Source: Verrucomicrobiota bacterium
GTDB lineage: Bacteria; Verrucomicrobiota; Verrucomicrobiia; Verrucomicrobiales; Akkermansiaceae
NCBI GenBank assembly: GCA_026397725.1
Contig: JAPLUI010000321.1
Coordinates: 27,763-91,762, forward strand
DNA length: 64,000 nucleotides
Reading direction: 5' to 3'
The translations under genes were made by a program, and so were the position numbers. Below, piece by piece: positions 51,156 to 60,626 of the stretch (the stretch's first letter is position 1; every line of letters starts with the position of its first letter). Under the pieces are notes generated by a model. That model saw only the letters and a list, made by a program, of their open reading frames with translations, was not told the origin of the DNA and did not search any database.

Positions 51156-52193
51156 ATGGAATTTCTCTCAAAGTCCGTTGCGTATGGTTGGCGCTTGCTC
51201 CCGGCACTCGCGTTGGCACTTTGCATGTCGGCTGGAAATCCGGTCGCCAAGGCGGCGGCCACTTGGGAGATCAGGAAAATTGGCGGCGATGACTACGTTT
51301 CCGCTGATAACATCAAGCAATTCTACCGCTTCGCGAAACTGACCCGCAGCGGCCCCTCCATCACCTTGGAGAATGCCAAGGTGGTGCTGCTGCTCAAGGT
51401 CGGTTCCACCGAATGCAAGATGAACAACGTGAAGTTCGTCTTCAGCAAACCGGTGGAAGAGGTCAATTCCAAGGCCTACATCTCACGCACGGATTTGGCG
51501 AAACTGATTGACCCGGTCTTGCGGCCGAATTTCATCAAGAATGCCGGGACCTTCAACACCGTGATTCTCGACCCCGGCCACGGCGGCAAGGATCCGGGGG
51601 CTCTCAACCCCTACGGCACTGAGGCCGACTACAACCTCAAGGTAGCCAACCTCGTCGGAGCACAGCTCAGGAAGACGGGCTACAATGTCGTCATGACGCG
51701 CACCAGCGACCGCTTCCTCTCGCTTCAGGAACGGGTGAATGTGGCCAATGCCGTCCAGGGCAACGCCCTCTTCATCGCCATTCACTTCAATTCCGGCGGA
51801 CGGGCCGCACGCGGCATCGAGACCTTCACCCTCTCGCCTCCCGGCGTGGCTCACTACGGCAGAGGGATCGTCGCCGCAGACAGTCTCCAAAACACCGGCA
51901 ATGAACATGACTCGGCCAACGTCGCCCTTGCCACCGCCGCACACGGCATGGTGTTGCGTGCCCTCGGCACCAATACCTTTGATCGTGGCATCAAGCGTGC
52001 CCGCTACACCGTGCTCTCCGGGGTTCGCCATCCAGCCATCCTCCTGGAAGGCGGCTTCATGAGCCATCCCTATGAAGCCCGTCTGATCCACAACGAAAGA
52101 TACCAGGCCGCCCTGGCCAGCGGCATGGCTGCCGCCGTCCAAAAATACCGGGTTGCCGTCACCTCGAAGCCCGCTCCCGCCACCAGGAACTAG
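51156..52193 (+). CDS. N-acetylmuramoyl-L-alanine amidase (Amidase_3)
   Basis: 345 aa from ATG 51156; a GTG at 51141 would add five residues. A signal peptide (LLPALALALCMSAGNPVAKA) precedes an N-terminal AMIN-like/copper-amine-oxidase-N-like region. The catalytic domain starts VILDPGHGGKDPGALN (Zn His), with LFIAIHFNSGG and ILLEGGFMSHPYEARLI supplying further Zn ligand and catalytic Glu. It cleaves stem peptides from peptidoglycan, as AmiC does. It converges with folP, overlapping by four bases. Confidence 0.92.
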   Translation: MEFLSKSVAYGWRLLPALALALCMSAGNPVAKAAATWEIRKIGGDDYVSADNIKQFYRFAKLTRSGPSITLENAKVVLLLKVGSTECKMNNVKFVFSKPVEEVNSKAYISRTDLAKLIDPVLRPNFIKNAGTFNTVILDPGHGGKDPGALNPYGTEADYNLKVANLVGAQLRKTGYNVVMTRTSDRFLSLQERVNVANAVQGNALFIAIHFNSGGRAARGIETFTLSPPGVAHYGRGIVAADSLQNTGNEHDSANVALATAAHGMVLRALGTNTFDRGIKRARYTVLSGVRHPAILLEGGFMSHPYEARLIHNERYQAALASGMAAAVQKYRVAVTSKPAPATRN

Positions 52194-53041
52194 CGGCCCG
52201 TTGCGCAGGTTCCCAGAATCGCCTCGATCATTCGCAGCGCCTCGAGGTTCGGTCTCACCGCATGAACCCGGTGGAGCATCACGCCTTTCCCCCGCGCGAA
52301 GGCGGTTATGACCACAGTCGGCGACTCGCGAGTGCTCGGCTCGGTGCCATCCAAGACCCGTCCGATGAAGGACTTTCTTGAAACTCCGAGCAGCAGCGGT
52401 CGCCCGGCCGGGGAGAGTTTTTCGAGTTGCCGCAACAGCGCGAAATTGTGCTCCGGAGTTTTTCCAAACCCGATGCCCGGATCAAAACACAAGGCTTCCC
52501 TGGCAATCCCGGCCGCTGTTAGAGACGCCGCCCGCTCCGCGAAAAACCCGCGCACCTCCGCCACCACATCCGTGTACCCCGGGTCCAGTTGCATCGTCCG
52601 CGGTGCTCCCAGCATGTGCATTACCACCACGCCGCAGCCACTTGCCGCGCAAACCTCCGCCATTGCAGGATCCTGCCGCAGCCCGCTCACATCGTTCACA
52701 ATGTCCGCCCCGGCCGCTATCGCCGCCTGCGCGACCCCAGCCTTGGAGGTATCGATCGAGATGAGCCCGTCCCACTTCGCACGCAATGCCGCCACCACCG
52801 GCACCGCGCGTGCAATCTCCACCTCCAGTGCCACCGGCATCGCCCCCGGCCGGGTGGACTCTCCGCCGATGTCAATCACAGTCGCTCCCTCCGCGACCAT
52901 CTGTTGGGCGTGAGCCAGCGCCGAGCCAAGCTCCGCATGCTGCCCGCCGTCAGAAAACGAATCCGGCGTCACATTCAATATCCCCATCACCCGCCCGCAG
53001 CGCGACAGATCAAGGGTTCCTCTCCGTGTTTTCCAGTGCAT
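52190..53041 (-). CDS. folP: Dihydropteroate synthase
   Basis: 283 aa from ATG 53041. Motifs: MGILNVTPDSFSDGGQ, VIDIGGESTRPGA, ADIVNDVSGL, FDPGIGFGKT and LGVSRKSFIG. These bind pterin pyrophosphate and p-aminobenzoate to form dihydropteroate for folate synthesis. Stand-alone gene; no folK or folB beside it. Stop codon overlaps the amidase stop tail to tail. Confidence 0.97.
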   Translation of the reverse strand: MHWKTRRGTLDLSRCGRVMGILNVTPDSFSDGGQHAELGSALAHAQQMVAEGATVIDIGGESTRPGAMPVALEVEIARAVPVVAALRAKWDGLISIDTSKAGVAQAAIAAGADIVNDVSGLRQDPAMAEVCAASGCGVVVMHMLGAPRTMQLDPGYTDVVAEVRGFFAERAASLTAAGIAREALCFDPGIGFGKTPEHNFALLRQLEKLSPAGRPLLLGVSRKSFIGRVLDGTEPSTRESPTVVITAFARGKGVMLHRVHAVRPNLEALRMIEAILGTCATGR

Positions 53042-53092
53042 CGTGAAAATGACGGCTTGCAGTGCGCGTCCCGTGCCGCTATTCTGACTCCC

Positions 53093-53680
53093 ATGAAAAC
53101 GCTGGCAACATGGAATATCATCACTCTCCTTTTCGCGCTGATCCTGACGCCGTTGCACGCGGCAAATGAAATCGACGCCGTGGATGGCCCCAACGTCCGC
53201 GTCACGCGGCACAAGGATGGCTCCAAAACCATTTTCACCCGCAGTCCGAGCAATCAGGTTCTCACCAAGAAAACCTTCTCGGCGGCTGGCAAACTCTCAC
53301 TCATCACCGTCTATCGCATGGATGCCGGCGGCAATCCGATCGGTTGCAAGATCTACGATGGACAGAACAACGAACTCTTCAAGGTTTCCTACGGTTACCG
53401 CAAATCCGACGGCCAGCTTGTGATGGAACGGATGTGGGACAGCCGCGTCAGGCGCACCGATCCCAAAAATCCCGCAGAGGAAATGCCGGTGCAAGTCGTC
53501 CGGTACGTGATTGACGCGCAAGGCAAGCGCAGCGCGCCCATCGTTTTCAACCTCCTTCCCGGCAAGACATTTGAGGAGATCTACGGCACCAATTCCTCCG
53601 CTTTGGATTCCAATCCATTCCAAGGCGAGAAACCGAAAAATCCCGTCAACCCGCGTGCCAAACCTGCGGGAACCCGGTGA
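53093..53680 (+). CDS. Secreted hypothetical protein
   Basis: 195 aa from ATG 53093, with signal segment WNIITLLFALILTPLHA. The body reads like short beta hairpins (GSKTIFTRSPSNQVLTKKTF, IGCKIYDGQNNELFKVSYGY) of the MORN/RHS-like antitoxin-repeat appearance. The C-terminus is Pro/Lys-rich. No family named. Divergent from folP by 51 bases. Confidence 0.65.
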   Translation: MKTLATWNIITLLFALILTPLHAANEIDAVDGPNVRVTRHKDGSKTIFTRSPSNQVLTKKTFSAAGKLSLITVYRMDAGGNPIGCKIYDGQNNELFKVSYGYRKSDGQLVMERMWDSRVRRTDPKNPAEEMPVQVVRYVIDAQGKRSAPIVFNLLPGKTFEEIYGTNSSALDSNPFQGEKPKNPVNPRAKPAGTR

Positions 53681-53719
53681 ACCGCTGACTGCAATCACAC
53701 CTGCTATCGCTTCGATAGC

Positions 53720-53941
53720 ATGCAACGACAACACGTTTTGCCACGAACCATGCCGCTTGCCTCCGCCATGGCCCTCGCCATGGCCTGGAGCGCCACCACC
53801 CTCATTGGGTTGGTCAGCCCCTTGATCCTCCGCCTCTGCGGCAACAAGGGCACCCAGGCCCTCGAGCGCCTGATGGGGCTGATGCTCATCCTCATCGCCG
53901 CGCGGATGTGCCTCGACGGCATTTCCTTTGTGAGACCCTAA
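53720..53941 (+). pseudogene. C-terminal piece of a MarC-family membrane protein
   Basis: 73 codons ending ALERLMGLMLILIAARMCLD, then GISFVRP. This matches the last two membrane helices of MarC/UPF0056 proteins (TRLMGLILAAIAVQMxLDGI type). The normal protein has about 200 residues and six helices, so two thirds are missing. Alternatively it is a genuine two-helix peptide. The stop is five bases before the acylphosphatase start. Confidence 0.45.
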
Positions 53942-53946
53942 CCATC

Positions 53947-54222
53947 ATGATTGCCAAGCGGGTTATTTACAAAGGCCGGGTCCAGGGCGTGGGCTTCCGC
54001 TACACGGTCAAGGACCTCGCCCGCAGCTTTGACGTCTGCGGCTGGGTGAAAAACCTGCCCGATGGCAACGTCGAGTTGCAGGCCATGGGCGAAGCGGCTG
54101 AAGTCGAGGCCTTCCTCAGGGAAATCGCCGAGGAATCCAACGTCGCCCATCACATCAAATCCCTCATGACGGAAAGCATCCCGCCTTTGGTTGGGGCCGT
54201 CGGCTTCAAGATCGCCAGATAA
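53947..54222 (+). CDS. acyP: Acylphosphatase
   Basis: 91 aa from ATG 53947. YKGRVQGVGFRYTVKDLARS contains the phosphate-binding loop and the catalytic Arg; GWVKNLPDGNVELQAMG contains the catalytic Asn. Full length for the family. It hydrolyses acyl phosphates such as carbamoyl phosphate. Preceded closely by the MarC fragment. Confidence 0.95.
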   Translation: MIAKRVIYKGRVQGVGFRYTVKDLARSFDVCGWVKNLPDGNVELQAMGEAAEVEAFLREIAEESNVAHHIKSLMTESIPPLVGAVGFKIAR

Positions 54223-54533
54223 TCGCCAGCGGGAAGCAGAATTGGAGATGGCGGCGGCTGTGGCTGTCGACCCTGCGCTTGTTCCGGCCGGTCTTGGCGA
54301 AGCACGGCGGTGGCTTCACCATGGCCCCGTCATCCCCTCCGCCATGGCCTGCACAACAATGCGGTGTCTGGAAACCTGTTCATCCTTCCGGTCCCGCCAA
54401 TTCACCGCTGCCCGGCGCTCGCCACGGCCCCGCTCGCCAAGCTCCTTTTGCGCAAATTTCCACAATCCGCTTGCCAAGTCCCTCACTTCAAGCCTAGTCC
54501 CTGACGCCACCACGCCATCCGCCACCAGCCACC
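54223..54533. other. Intergenic region, no gene seen
   Basis: About 310 bases between acyP and topB. Short open frames on both strands give Pro/Arg-rich peptides without family resemblance. The topB promoter should lie here. Confidence 0.4.
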
Positions 54534-57149
54534 ATGGGAAAAACACTCATCATCGCCGAAAAACCCAGCGTCATGACCGACCTGAGCCGAGCCCTCGCCA
54601 AGCCGCTCGGAAGATTCGACAAACAAGGCAACGGTCGCGATGTTTTCTACGAAAACGCCGCCGCCGTCATCACCTCCGCCGTCGGCCACCTCGTCGAACT
54701 CCGCATGCCCATGGGCCCCAACGGCAATAAACTCCCGTGGCGCTTCGACGTGCTCCCCGCCATTCCGGATAACTTCGATCTCGACCCGATCCCGGACACC
54801 GAGGCCCGCCTCAAGCAAATCCTCAAGCTCGCCAACCGCGAGGACATCGACGCCATCGTCAACGCCTGCGACGCCGGCCGCGAGGGCGAACTCATCTTTC
54901 GCTACATCCTCGACATCGGCGGCATCACTAAGCCGGTCCAGCGCCTCTGGATGCAATCGATGACCAACAACGCCATCCTCGAAGCGTGGGAGCACCTCCG
55001 CAGCGACGCTCAGATGCGCCCGCTCGCCGATGCCGCCAAATGCCGCTCGGAGTCCGACTGGCTCGTTGGTCTCAACGCCACCCGCGCCCTCACCTGTTTC
55101 AACTCGCGCCACGGCGGCTTCAACATCACCGCCGCCGGCCGCGTCCAAACCCCCACCCTCGCCATCCTCGCCACCCGCGAGGCGGAAATCCAAGCCTTCG
55201 TCCCTGCCGCCTACTTCGAGGTCCAGGCCACCTTCGCCGTCAAGGCCGGCCAATACCCCGGCAAATGGATCGATGAAGCCTGGAAAAAAGACGAGGCCAA
55301 CCCGCACTCGCGCCCCGAGCGCCTCTGGGAGCAATCCGCCGCCGAAGCCATTCGCGACCGCTGCGAGGGCAAAACCGGTACCGTCACCGAGGAAAAGCGC
55401 GCCCAATCCCAGATTGCCCCCCAGCTCTACGACTTAACCACCCTGCAACGCGAGGCCCCGTTCTCCGCCAAGATCACCCTCCAGATTGCCCAGGCGCTCT
55501 ATGAAAAGCACAAGCTGATCACCTATCCGCGGACGGATTCCCGCTACCTCCCGGAAGACTACACCGGCAACGTCCGCAACACCATGCAGGACATCGCCAA
55601 CAGCGGCCTCCCCGTCGCCCAATACGCCGCCGCTGTCCTCAAGGGCACTCAGGACAATGGCCCCCGCCTTACCAAATCCCGGCGGATATTCGATGACGCA
55701 AAAGTCTCCGACCACTTCGCCATCATCCCCACTGGCAAGACCGCCAAACTCAGTGACACCGAGCAAAAGGTGTACGACCTCATCGTCAAACGCTTCATCG
55801 CCGTTTTCTATCCGTCCGCCGAGTTCGAGCAAACCACCCGCCTCACCCGCATCGCGCACCCGTCCCTCACCGATGTCTTCAAAACCGAAGGCCGCGTCCT
55901 CATCAAACCCGGTTGGCTCGAAGTCTATGGCCGCCGCCCCGGCGTCGCCTCCGGCAAGGACGAACTCGTCCCCGTCACCCCCAACGAACCCGCCGCCGTC
56001 GCCGCCATCGCGGTCGTCCACGAAACCACCAAGCCCCCCGCCCGCTTCACCGAAGCCACCCTGCTTTCCGCCATGGAGGGCGCCGGCAAGCTCATCGACG
56101 ACGAAGCCCTCGCCGCAGCCATGGCCGAGCGCGGGCTCGGCACCCCCGCCACCCGTGCCGCCACCATCGAAGGCCTCATCGCCCAGAAATATCTCGCCCG
56201 CGACGGCCGCGACCTCCACGTCACCGGCAGCGGCATGCGCCTCATCGCCCTCGTCCGCCAAATGGACATCGAGGGCCTCTACTCGCCCATGCTCACCGGC
56301 GACTGGGAATTCAAGCTCCGCCAAATGGAGCACGGCCACCTCCGGCGTGCCGACTTCATGCGCGAAATCATCGCTTACACCAACGACATCGTCACCAAAG
56401 CCCGCAAGCTCGCCGCCGATGCCAAAGGCCAGGCCTTCCCCGACCTCCCCGTCGCCTGCCCGGTGTGCGGTGCCCCACCCCTCAAACAAACCGACGCCAC
56501 CTACGAATGCCGCGAGCCGGACTGCAAGTTCCAGGTCAAGAAACACATCGCCGGCCGCCTCCTAACCGATTCCGAAGCCATCGAACTGTTCACCCACAAA
56601 TTCGTCGGCCCGCTCACCGGTTTCAAATCCAAGTTCAACAAACCCTTCGATGCCGGCCTCGGCCTCGATGACAAATTCAAGGTCAACTTCGTCTTCGACA
56701 ACGACGAGCGCGACGCCGCCCCCGAACTCACCGCCGAACACCTCATCGGCGAAACCACCCTCACCAACGGCCGGACGGTCGGGATCTATCAAACCGACAA
56801 GGCCTATCACATTCCCGACCTCGTCACCAAGAAGGAACCCAACGGCATCCGCATCGGCCGCTCGATCCTGCAACGCGACCTTCCCACCGAGCAGGCCTTC
56901 AAACTCCTCGCCGCCGGCAAGACCGACCTCCTCCGCGGCTTCGTCTCCAACCGCACCAAACGCAAATTCGACGCCCGCCTCACCTTCGACCCCGCCACCG
57001 GCAAAATCGGCTTTGAATTCGAGCCCCGCCCCGAGCGCAAACCCGCCCCCAAGCCTTCTGCCGACGCTGCTGCCGCCCCCAAGGCCCCCGTCAAAAAGCC
57101 CGCCAAGAAAACCGCCCGCAAGAAAACCACCAAGAAAACCGCCCCCTAG
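54534..57149 (+). CDS. topB: DNA topoisomerase III (type IA)
   Basis: 871 aa. Toprim domain: LIIAEKPSVMTDLSRAL at the start and VNACDAGREGELIFRYI with the acidic metal ligands. The active-site block is LITYPRTDSRYLPED (Tyr nucleophile in YPRTDSRYL). GGFNITAAGRVQTPTLAIL is a conserved DNA-binding block. A four-Cys zinc motif (CPVCG...CREPDC) is near residue 645. The C-terminal 50 residues are Lys/Ala/Pro-rich (KKPAKKTARKKTTKKTAP), a histone-like tail typical of Verrucomicrobiota and Planctomycetota DNA proteins. It decatenates DNA and resolves recombination intermediates. Confidence 0.95.
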   Translation: MGKTLIIAEKPSVMTDLSRALAKPLGRFDKQGNGRDVFYENAAAVITSAVGHLVELRMPMGPNGNKLPWRFDVLPAIPDNFDLDPIPDTEARLKQILKLANREDIDAIVNACDAGREGELIFRYILDIGGITKPVQRLWMQSMTNNAILEAWEHLRSDAQMRPLADAAKCRSESDWLVGLNATRALTCFNSRHGGFNITAAGRVQTPTLAILATREAEIQAFVPAAYFEVQATFAVKAGQYPGKWIDEAWKKDEANPHSRPERLWEQSAAEAIRDRCEGKTGTVTEEKRAQSQIAPQLYDLTTLQREAPFSAKITLQIAQALYEKHKLITYPRTDSRYLPEDYTGNVRNTMQDIANSGLPVAQYAAAVLKGTQDNGPRLTKSRRIFDDAKVSDHFAIIPTGKTAKLSDTEQKVYDLIVKRFIAVFYPSAEFEQTTRLTRIAHPSLTDVFKTEGRVLIKPGWLEVYGRRPGVASGKDELVPVTPNEPAAVAAIAVVHETTKPPARFTEATLLSAMEGAGKLIDDEALAAAMAERGLGTPATRAATIEGLIAQKYLARDGRDLHVTGSGMRLIALVRQMDIEGLYSPMLTGDWEFKLRQMEHGHLRRADFMREIIAYTNDIVTKARKLAADAKGQAFPDLPVACPVCGAPPLKQTDATYECREPDCKFQVKKHIAGRLLTDSEAIELFTHKFVGPLTGFKSKFNKPFDAGLGLDDKFKVNFVFDNDERDAAPELTAEHLIGETTLTNGRTVGIYQTDKAYHIPDLVTKKEPNGIRIGRSILQRDLPTEQAFKLLAAGKTDLLRGFVSNRTKRKFDARLTFDPATGKIGFEFEPRPERKPAPKPSADAAAAPKAPVKKPAKKTARKKTTKKTAP

Positions 57150-57228
57150 CCCCCCGCCCCGTCAGCCCGGTCGGACCCGGGAATGTCGGGGGAGGGCCGG
57201 TTGTCATCACCTGGAGGCGGCAGATGCC

Positions 57229-57275
57229 ACTGCTTGGTGCGGCAGAGGCGACTGTTTGGTGCGGCACGCCGCCCA
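57229..57275. repeat. Short direct repeat GGTGCGGCA between topB and the GH116 gene
   Basis: CTGCTTGGTGCGGCA and CTGTTTGGTGCGGCA lie about 23 bases apart in a 250-base gap that otherwise contains no gene. The area reads like a degraded dispersed intergenic repeat of this genome; not checked. Confidence 0.4.
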
Positions 57276-57399
57276 AGGTGCTTGGCCGCCTCGGCGGGGT
57301 GCCGCGTCCCGCGTTGCGGCGCTGAAAGAAGCCGACGTGTCGGCGGGTAAAATGCCCGCCGGTGGCACGGATGGCCGCCGGCCGCCTCGCCAACACCCC

Positions 57400-60213
57400 A
57401 TGCATCCCGAACCACCACCGTCTAACTCCTGCGGCCAGGCGCCCTGCGGCTGCGGGGTCAACCGCCGCGACGCCGTCAAACTGATGACGCTCGGGGCCGC
57501 CGCCCTCGGGTTGCCGAACTTTGCCTGGGCCCGGCAGTCCGGCCAGGACAGGCCGGTGCCGTTTCTGATTCCCGCCGACAAGAAGCTGTCGCCCGCGTGG
57601 CTGCGCTCGCTGGTCACCCGCGGCACCCCGGACCCGTGGCAGGGGCAGGACCTCGCCTTCATCGGCATGCCGGTGGGCGGCATCGGCTGCGGCCAGCTCT
57701 ATCTGGCCGGCGACGGCCGGCTCTGGCTGTGGGACATCTTCAAGAGCAACTACACCCGCGAGTCGGTGGCCGGGATGAAGTTGGAGCTGATGACGATGAA
57801 CGGACACTACACCAAGCCGGTTGATTCCCACACCGGCATCTATAGCACCCGCAACGGCGCGGCAGTGGCGCAGGGGTTTGCCATCTTCGTGAAACAACAG
57901 AAGGCAACCGAGATGCGAACCCTTGACTCTAGCGGATTTTCCCAGGTCGCGTTTCGCGGCGAGTATCCCATCGGGCGCGTCACCTATGCCGACCCGCGGT
58001 TGCCGGTGCGCGTTGCGTTGGAGGCGTTCTCGCCGTTCCTGCCGCTCAATGCCAAGGACTCGGCGCTACCGGCCACGGTCATGGCCTTCACCGTCACCAA
58101 CACCGGCGATGCGGAAGTTAGAATCGACCTGATGGGCTGGCTGCAAAACGCCACTTGCCCCTATGAAACGACACCCGCCCGCGGTCAGCGGCGCAACACG
58201 CTGCTCCAACAGAACGGCCTCGCCACGCTCGAATGCAGCGTCGAGGCCAGCCCGGGCCAGGGGCTGGAAACCCGCCATGGCTTCGGCTCGATGGCCCTCA
58301 GCCTGGTCGGGGCCGACCCCGCCAGCGTGCGCGGCAGCGCTGATGTTAGACTGCCGCTGGATGACGCGGCCATCAGCGGTGCCTTCGCCACCGGAGCGAC
58401 CGCCGTGCGGGCCCTGGATGGCGCCAAACTGATCGGTTCTTTGGGGCAGGGTTTCACCCTGGCCCCCGGTGCCAGCCAGCGCGTCGAGTTTCTGCTGACC
58501 TGGTATTTTCCCCGGCACCAGCAACCGCGCGACCAGCAAGGCGGGATGAACAACATCCGGGATTTCGCCAAACTCCGCCGTCACTACGCCCCGTGGTTTG
58601 CCAGTGCCGCCGAAGCCGCGCAAGCCGTCGCCGCGAGGTTCGACCATCTGGTCGGCACCACCCGCCTGTGGAACCGCACCTGGTATGATTCGACGCTGCC
58701 GCATTGGTTGTTAGACCGGACGTTTCTAACGGTGGACTGCCTGGCGACGCAGACCTTGCATTGGTTCGACAGCGGCCGCCTCTGGGCCTGGGAAGGGGTC
58801 GAGTGCTGCGAGGGCACCTGCACGCACGTCTGGAACTACGCCCAGGCGATGGCCCGCCTGTTTCCCGAACTCGAACGCAGCCTCCGCGAGAAAGTCGATT
58901 ACGGCCTCGGCTTCCATGACAACGGGGCCATCGCCAATCGCGTGGAATTCGAGATGGAACCCGCCACCGACGGCCAGGCCGGCACGATCGTGCGCACCTG
59001 GCGCGAACACACGATGGCGGCGGACGGGGCCTTCCTGCGCCGGGTGTGGCCGCAGACCAAGCAGGCCATCCGGTTCCTCATCGACCAGGATCCGAAGCGG
59101 CAAGGGTTGTTGGAAGGCGCGCAGGGCAACACGCTGGATGCGACTTGGTTAGGACCGATGGGTTGGATCTCCTCGCTATATGGCGCGGCCTTGCGGGCCG
59201 GTGAGCAAATGGCCCGGGAGATGGGCGATGCGGCCTTTGCCAAGACCTGCGCCGACCTCGCCGAGCGCGGCAGCAAGGCCATGGTCGAGCGGCTCTTCAA
59301 CGGCGAGTATTTCATCCACCTGCCGCCCAACCATGAGCACATCAACACCAACTGCGGCTGCCACCTCGACCAGGTGTTAGGCCAGTCGTGGGCCTGCCAG
59401 ACCGGCCTGCCGCGGGTGCTGCCCAAACGCGAGACCGCAGCGGCCCTCAACTCGCTGTGGAAATACAACTTCGCCCCGGACGCCGGTGGCTATGCCATCG
59501 CACACACGGCCATCAAGGGCCACCGCGTCTATGCCGCCCCCGGCGAGGCGGGCCTGGTCATGACCACCTGGCCCCAAGGCGGCGACGACCTGGCGGTGCC
59601 GGGCATGGCTAACAAACGCGAGGATTTCCTGACCTGGCTCGGGCCGGGCGGCTACTTCGACGAGTGCATGACCGGCTTCGAATACCAGGTGGCCGCGCAC
59701 ATGATCTACGAAGGCGCACCGGACAGCGAACTGGTGATGCAGGGTCTGGCCATCGCCCGCGCGATCCATGACCGCTATGCCCCGGCGAAGCGCAACCCCT
59801 TCAACGAGATCGAGTGTGGCGACCACTATTCGCGGGCGATGGCCGCATATGGAGTCTTCCTGGCCGTTTGCGGGTATGAATATCACGGACCGCAAGGCCG
59901 CCTCGGCTTCGCCCCGCGCGTCAGTCCCGGGAATTTCAGAGCCGCCTTCACCACCGCCGAAGGCTGGGGGACATTCTCGCAACAGGCGCAGCAGGGCAAA
60001 CAGCAGGCGGAGATCAAGCTGCACTTCGGCAAGCTGCGCTTGCAGGCGCTCGCCCTGGGCCTGGTGGGCAACCCGGCACCAACGCAGTGCATGCTGACCC
60101 TCGCCGGCAAACCCATCGCGGCCACTCTAACCACAGCGGCCGGCACGGCGGAGCTGAAGTTCGCCGCGGTGGTGCTTGCCGCCGGCGAGATGATGCGCGT
60201 GGAACTGACCTGA
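57400..60213 (+). CDS. GH116 family glycosidase, Tat-exported
   Basis: 937 aa from ATG 57400. The N-terminus has the twin-arginine signal NRRDAVKLMTLGAAALGLPN ending near FAWA. The body contains FIGMPVGGIGCGQLYLAGDG, WAWEGVECCEGTCTHVWNYA and NTLDATWLGPMGWISSLYGA, which fit GBA2-like non-lysosomal glucosylceramidase/beta-glucosidase proteins (GH116). The order of N-terminal beta-sandwich and C-terminal (alpha/alpha)6 barrel is as expected. An SSS symporter gene follows on the opposite strand. Substrate probably a plant or microbial beta-glucoside or xyloside. Confidence 0.85.
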   Translation: MHPEPPPSNSCGQAPCGCGVNRRDAVKLMTLGAAALGLPNFAWARQSGQDRPVPFLIPADKKLSPAWLRSLVTRGTPDPWQGQDLAFIGMPVGGIGCGQLYLAGDGRLWLWDIFKSNYTRESVAGMKLELMTMNGHYTKPVDSHTGIYSTRNGAAVAQGFAIFVKQQKATEMRTLDSSGFSQVAFRGEYPIGRVTYADPRLPVRVALEAFSPFLPLNAKDSALPATVMAFTVTNTGDAEVRIDLMGWLQNATCPYETTPARGQRRNTLLQQNGLATLECSVEASPGQGLETRHGFGSMALSLVGADPASVRGSADVRLPLDDAAISGAFATGATAVRALDGAKLIGSLGQGFTLAPGASQRVEFLLTWYFPRHQQPRDQQGGMNNIRDFAKLRRHYAPWFASAAEAAQAVAARFDHLVGTTRLWNRTWYDSTLPHWLLDRTFLTVDCLATQTLHWFDSGRLWAWEGVECCEGTCTHVWNYAQAMARLFPELERSLREKVDYGLGFHDNGAIANRVEFEMEPATDGQAGTIVRTWREHTMAADGAFLRRVWPQTKQAIRFLIDQDPKRQGLLEGAQGNTLDATWLGPMGWISSLYGAALRAGEQMAREMGDAAFAKTCADLAERGSKAMVERLFNGEYFIHLPPNHEHINTNCGCHLDQVLGQSWACQTGLPRVLPKRETAAALNSLWKYNFAPDAGGYAIAHTAIKGHRVYAAPGEAGLVMTTWPQGGDDLAVPGMANKREDFLTWLGPGGYFDECMTGFEYQVAAHMIYEGAPDSELVMQGLAIARAIHDRYAPAKRNPFNEIECGDHYSRAMAAYGVFLAVCGYEYHGPQGRLGFAPRVSPGNFRAAFTTAEGWGTFSQQAQQGKQQAEIKLHFGKLRLQALALGLVGNPAPTQCMLTLAGKPIAATLTTAAGTAELKFAAVVLAAGEMMRVELT

Positions 60214-60446
60214 AACCGGGGGACAAGGTCGGGACGCTCTTGGGCAGGGACGCATCTCCGGGGCGTCCGGTGGGGGCGAGCCCGCGGCGACGACCCACTC
60301 CGCCACTCGCCATGTCAGGCCGTCCACTGGTGTTTTGTTCTAACCAGGCCACCCTCGCCCTGCCCCAACCGGACCGTTCGGAAACCGGTCCCTACCTGTG
60401 AATCAACCTAACGAGGCGGCCCTCAGACCAAACGGAATATGAAAAG

Positions 60447-60556
60447 GATTTATGATTATCGATTTATGATTTTTGATTTTTGAAGTGAGCTTGAAAATGA
60501 GCGTTCGCGCCAAGCAAGCTCACTTCAGCAATCATAAATCAAGAATCATAAATCCT
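60447..60556. repeat. Nested inverted repeat, AT-rich
   Basis: Outer arms GGATTTATGATT and AATCATAAATCC and inner arms TGAAGTGAGCTTG (60481-60493) and CAAGCTCACTTCA (60515-60527) make a large hairpin in a 410-base gap between the GH116 gene and the convergent symporter gene. It is far more A/T-rich than its surroundings. It could terminate both transcripts; its form suggests a dispersed, MITE-like element. Confidence 0.8.
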
Positions 60557-60626
60557 AAATCAATCCGGAGCGCGGGGAATTTCAAAAACTTGACCTAACA
60601 TTCACAAATATGCGTTTTCAAGGACC

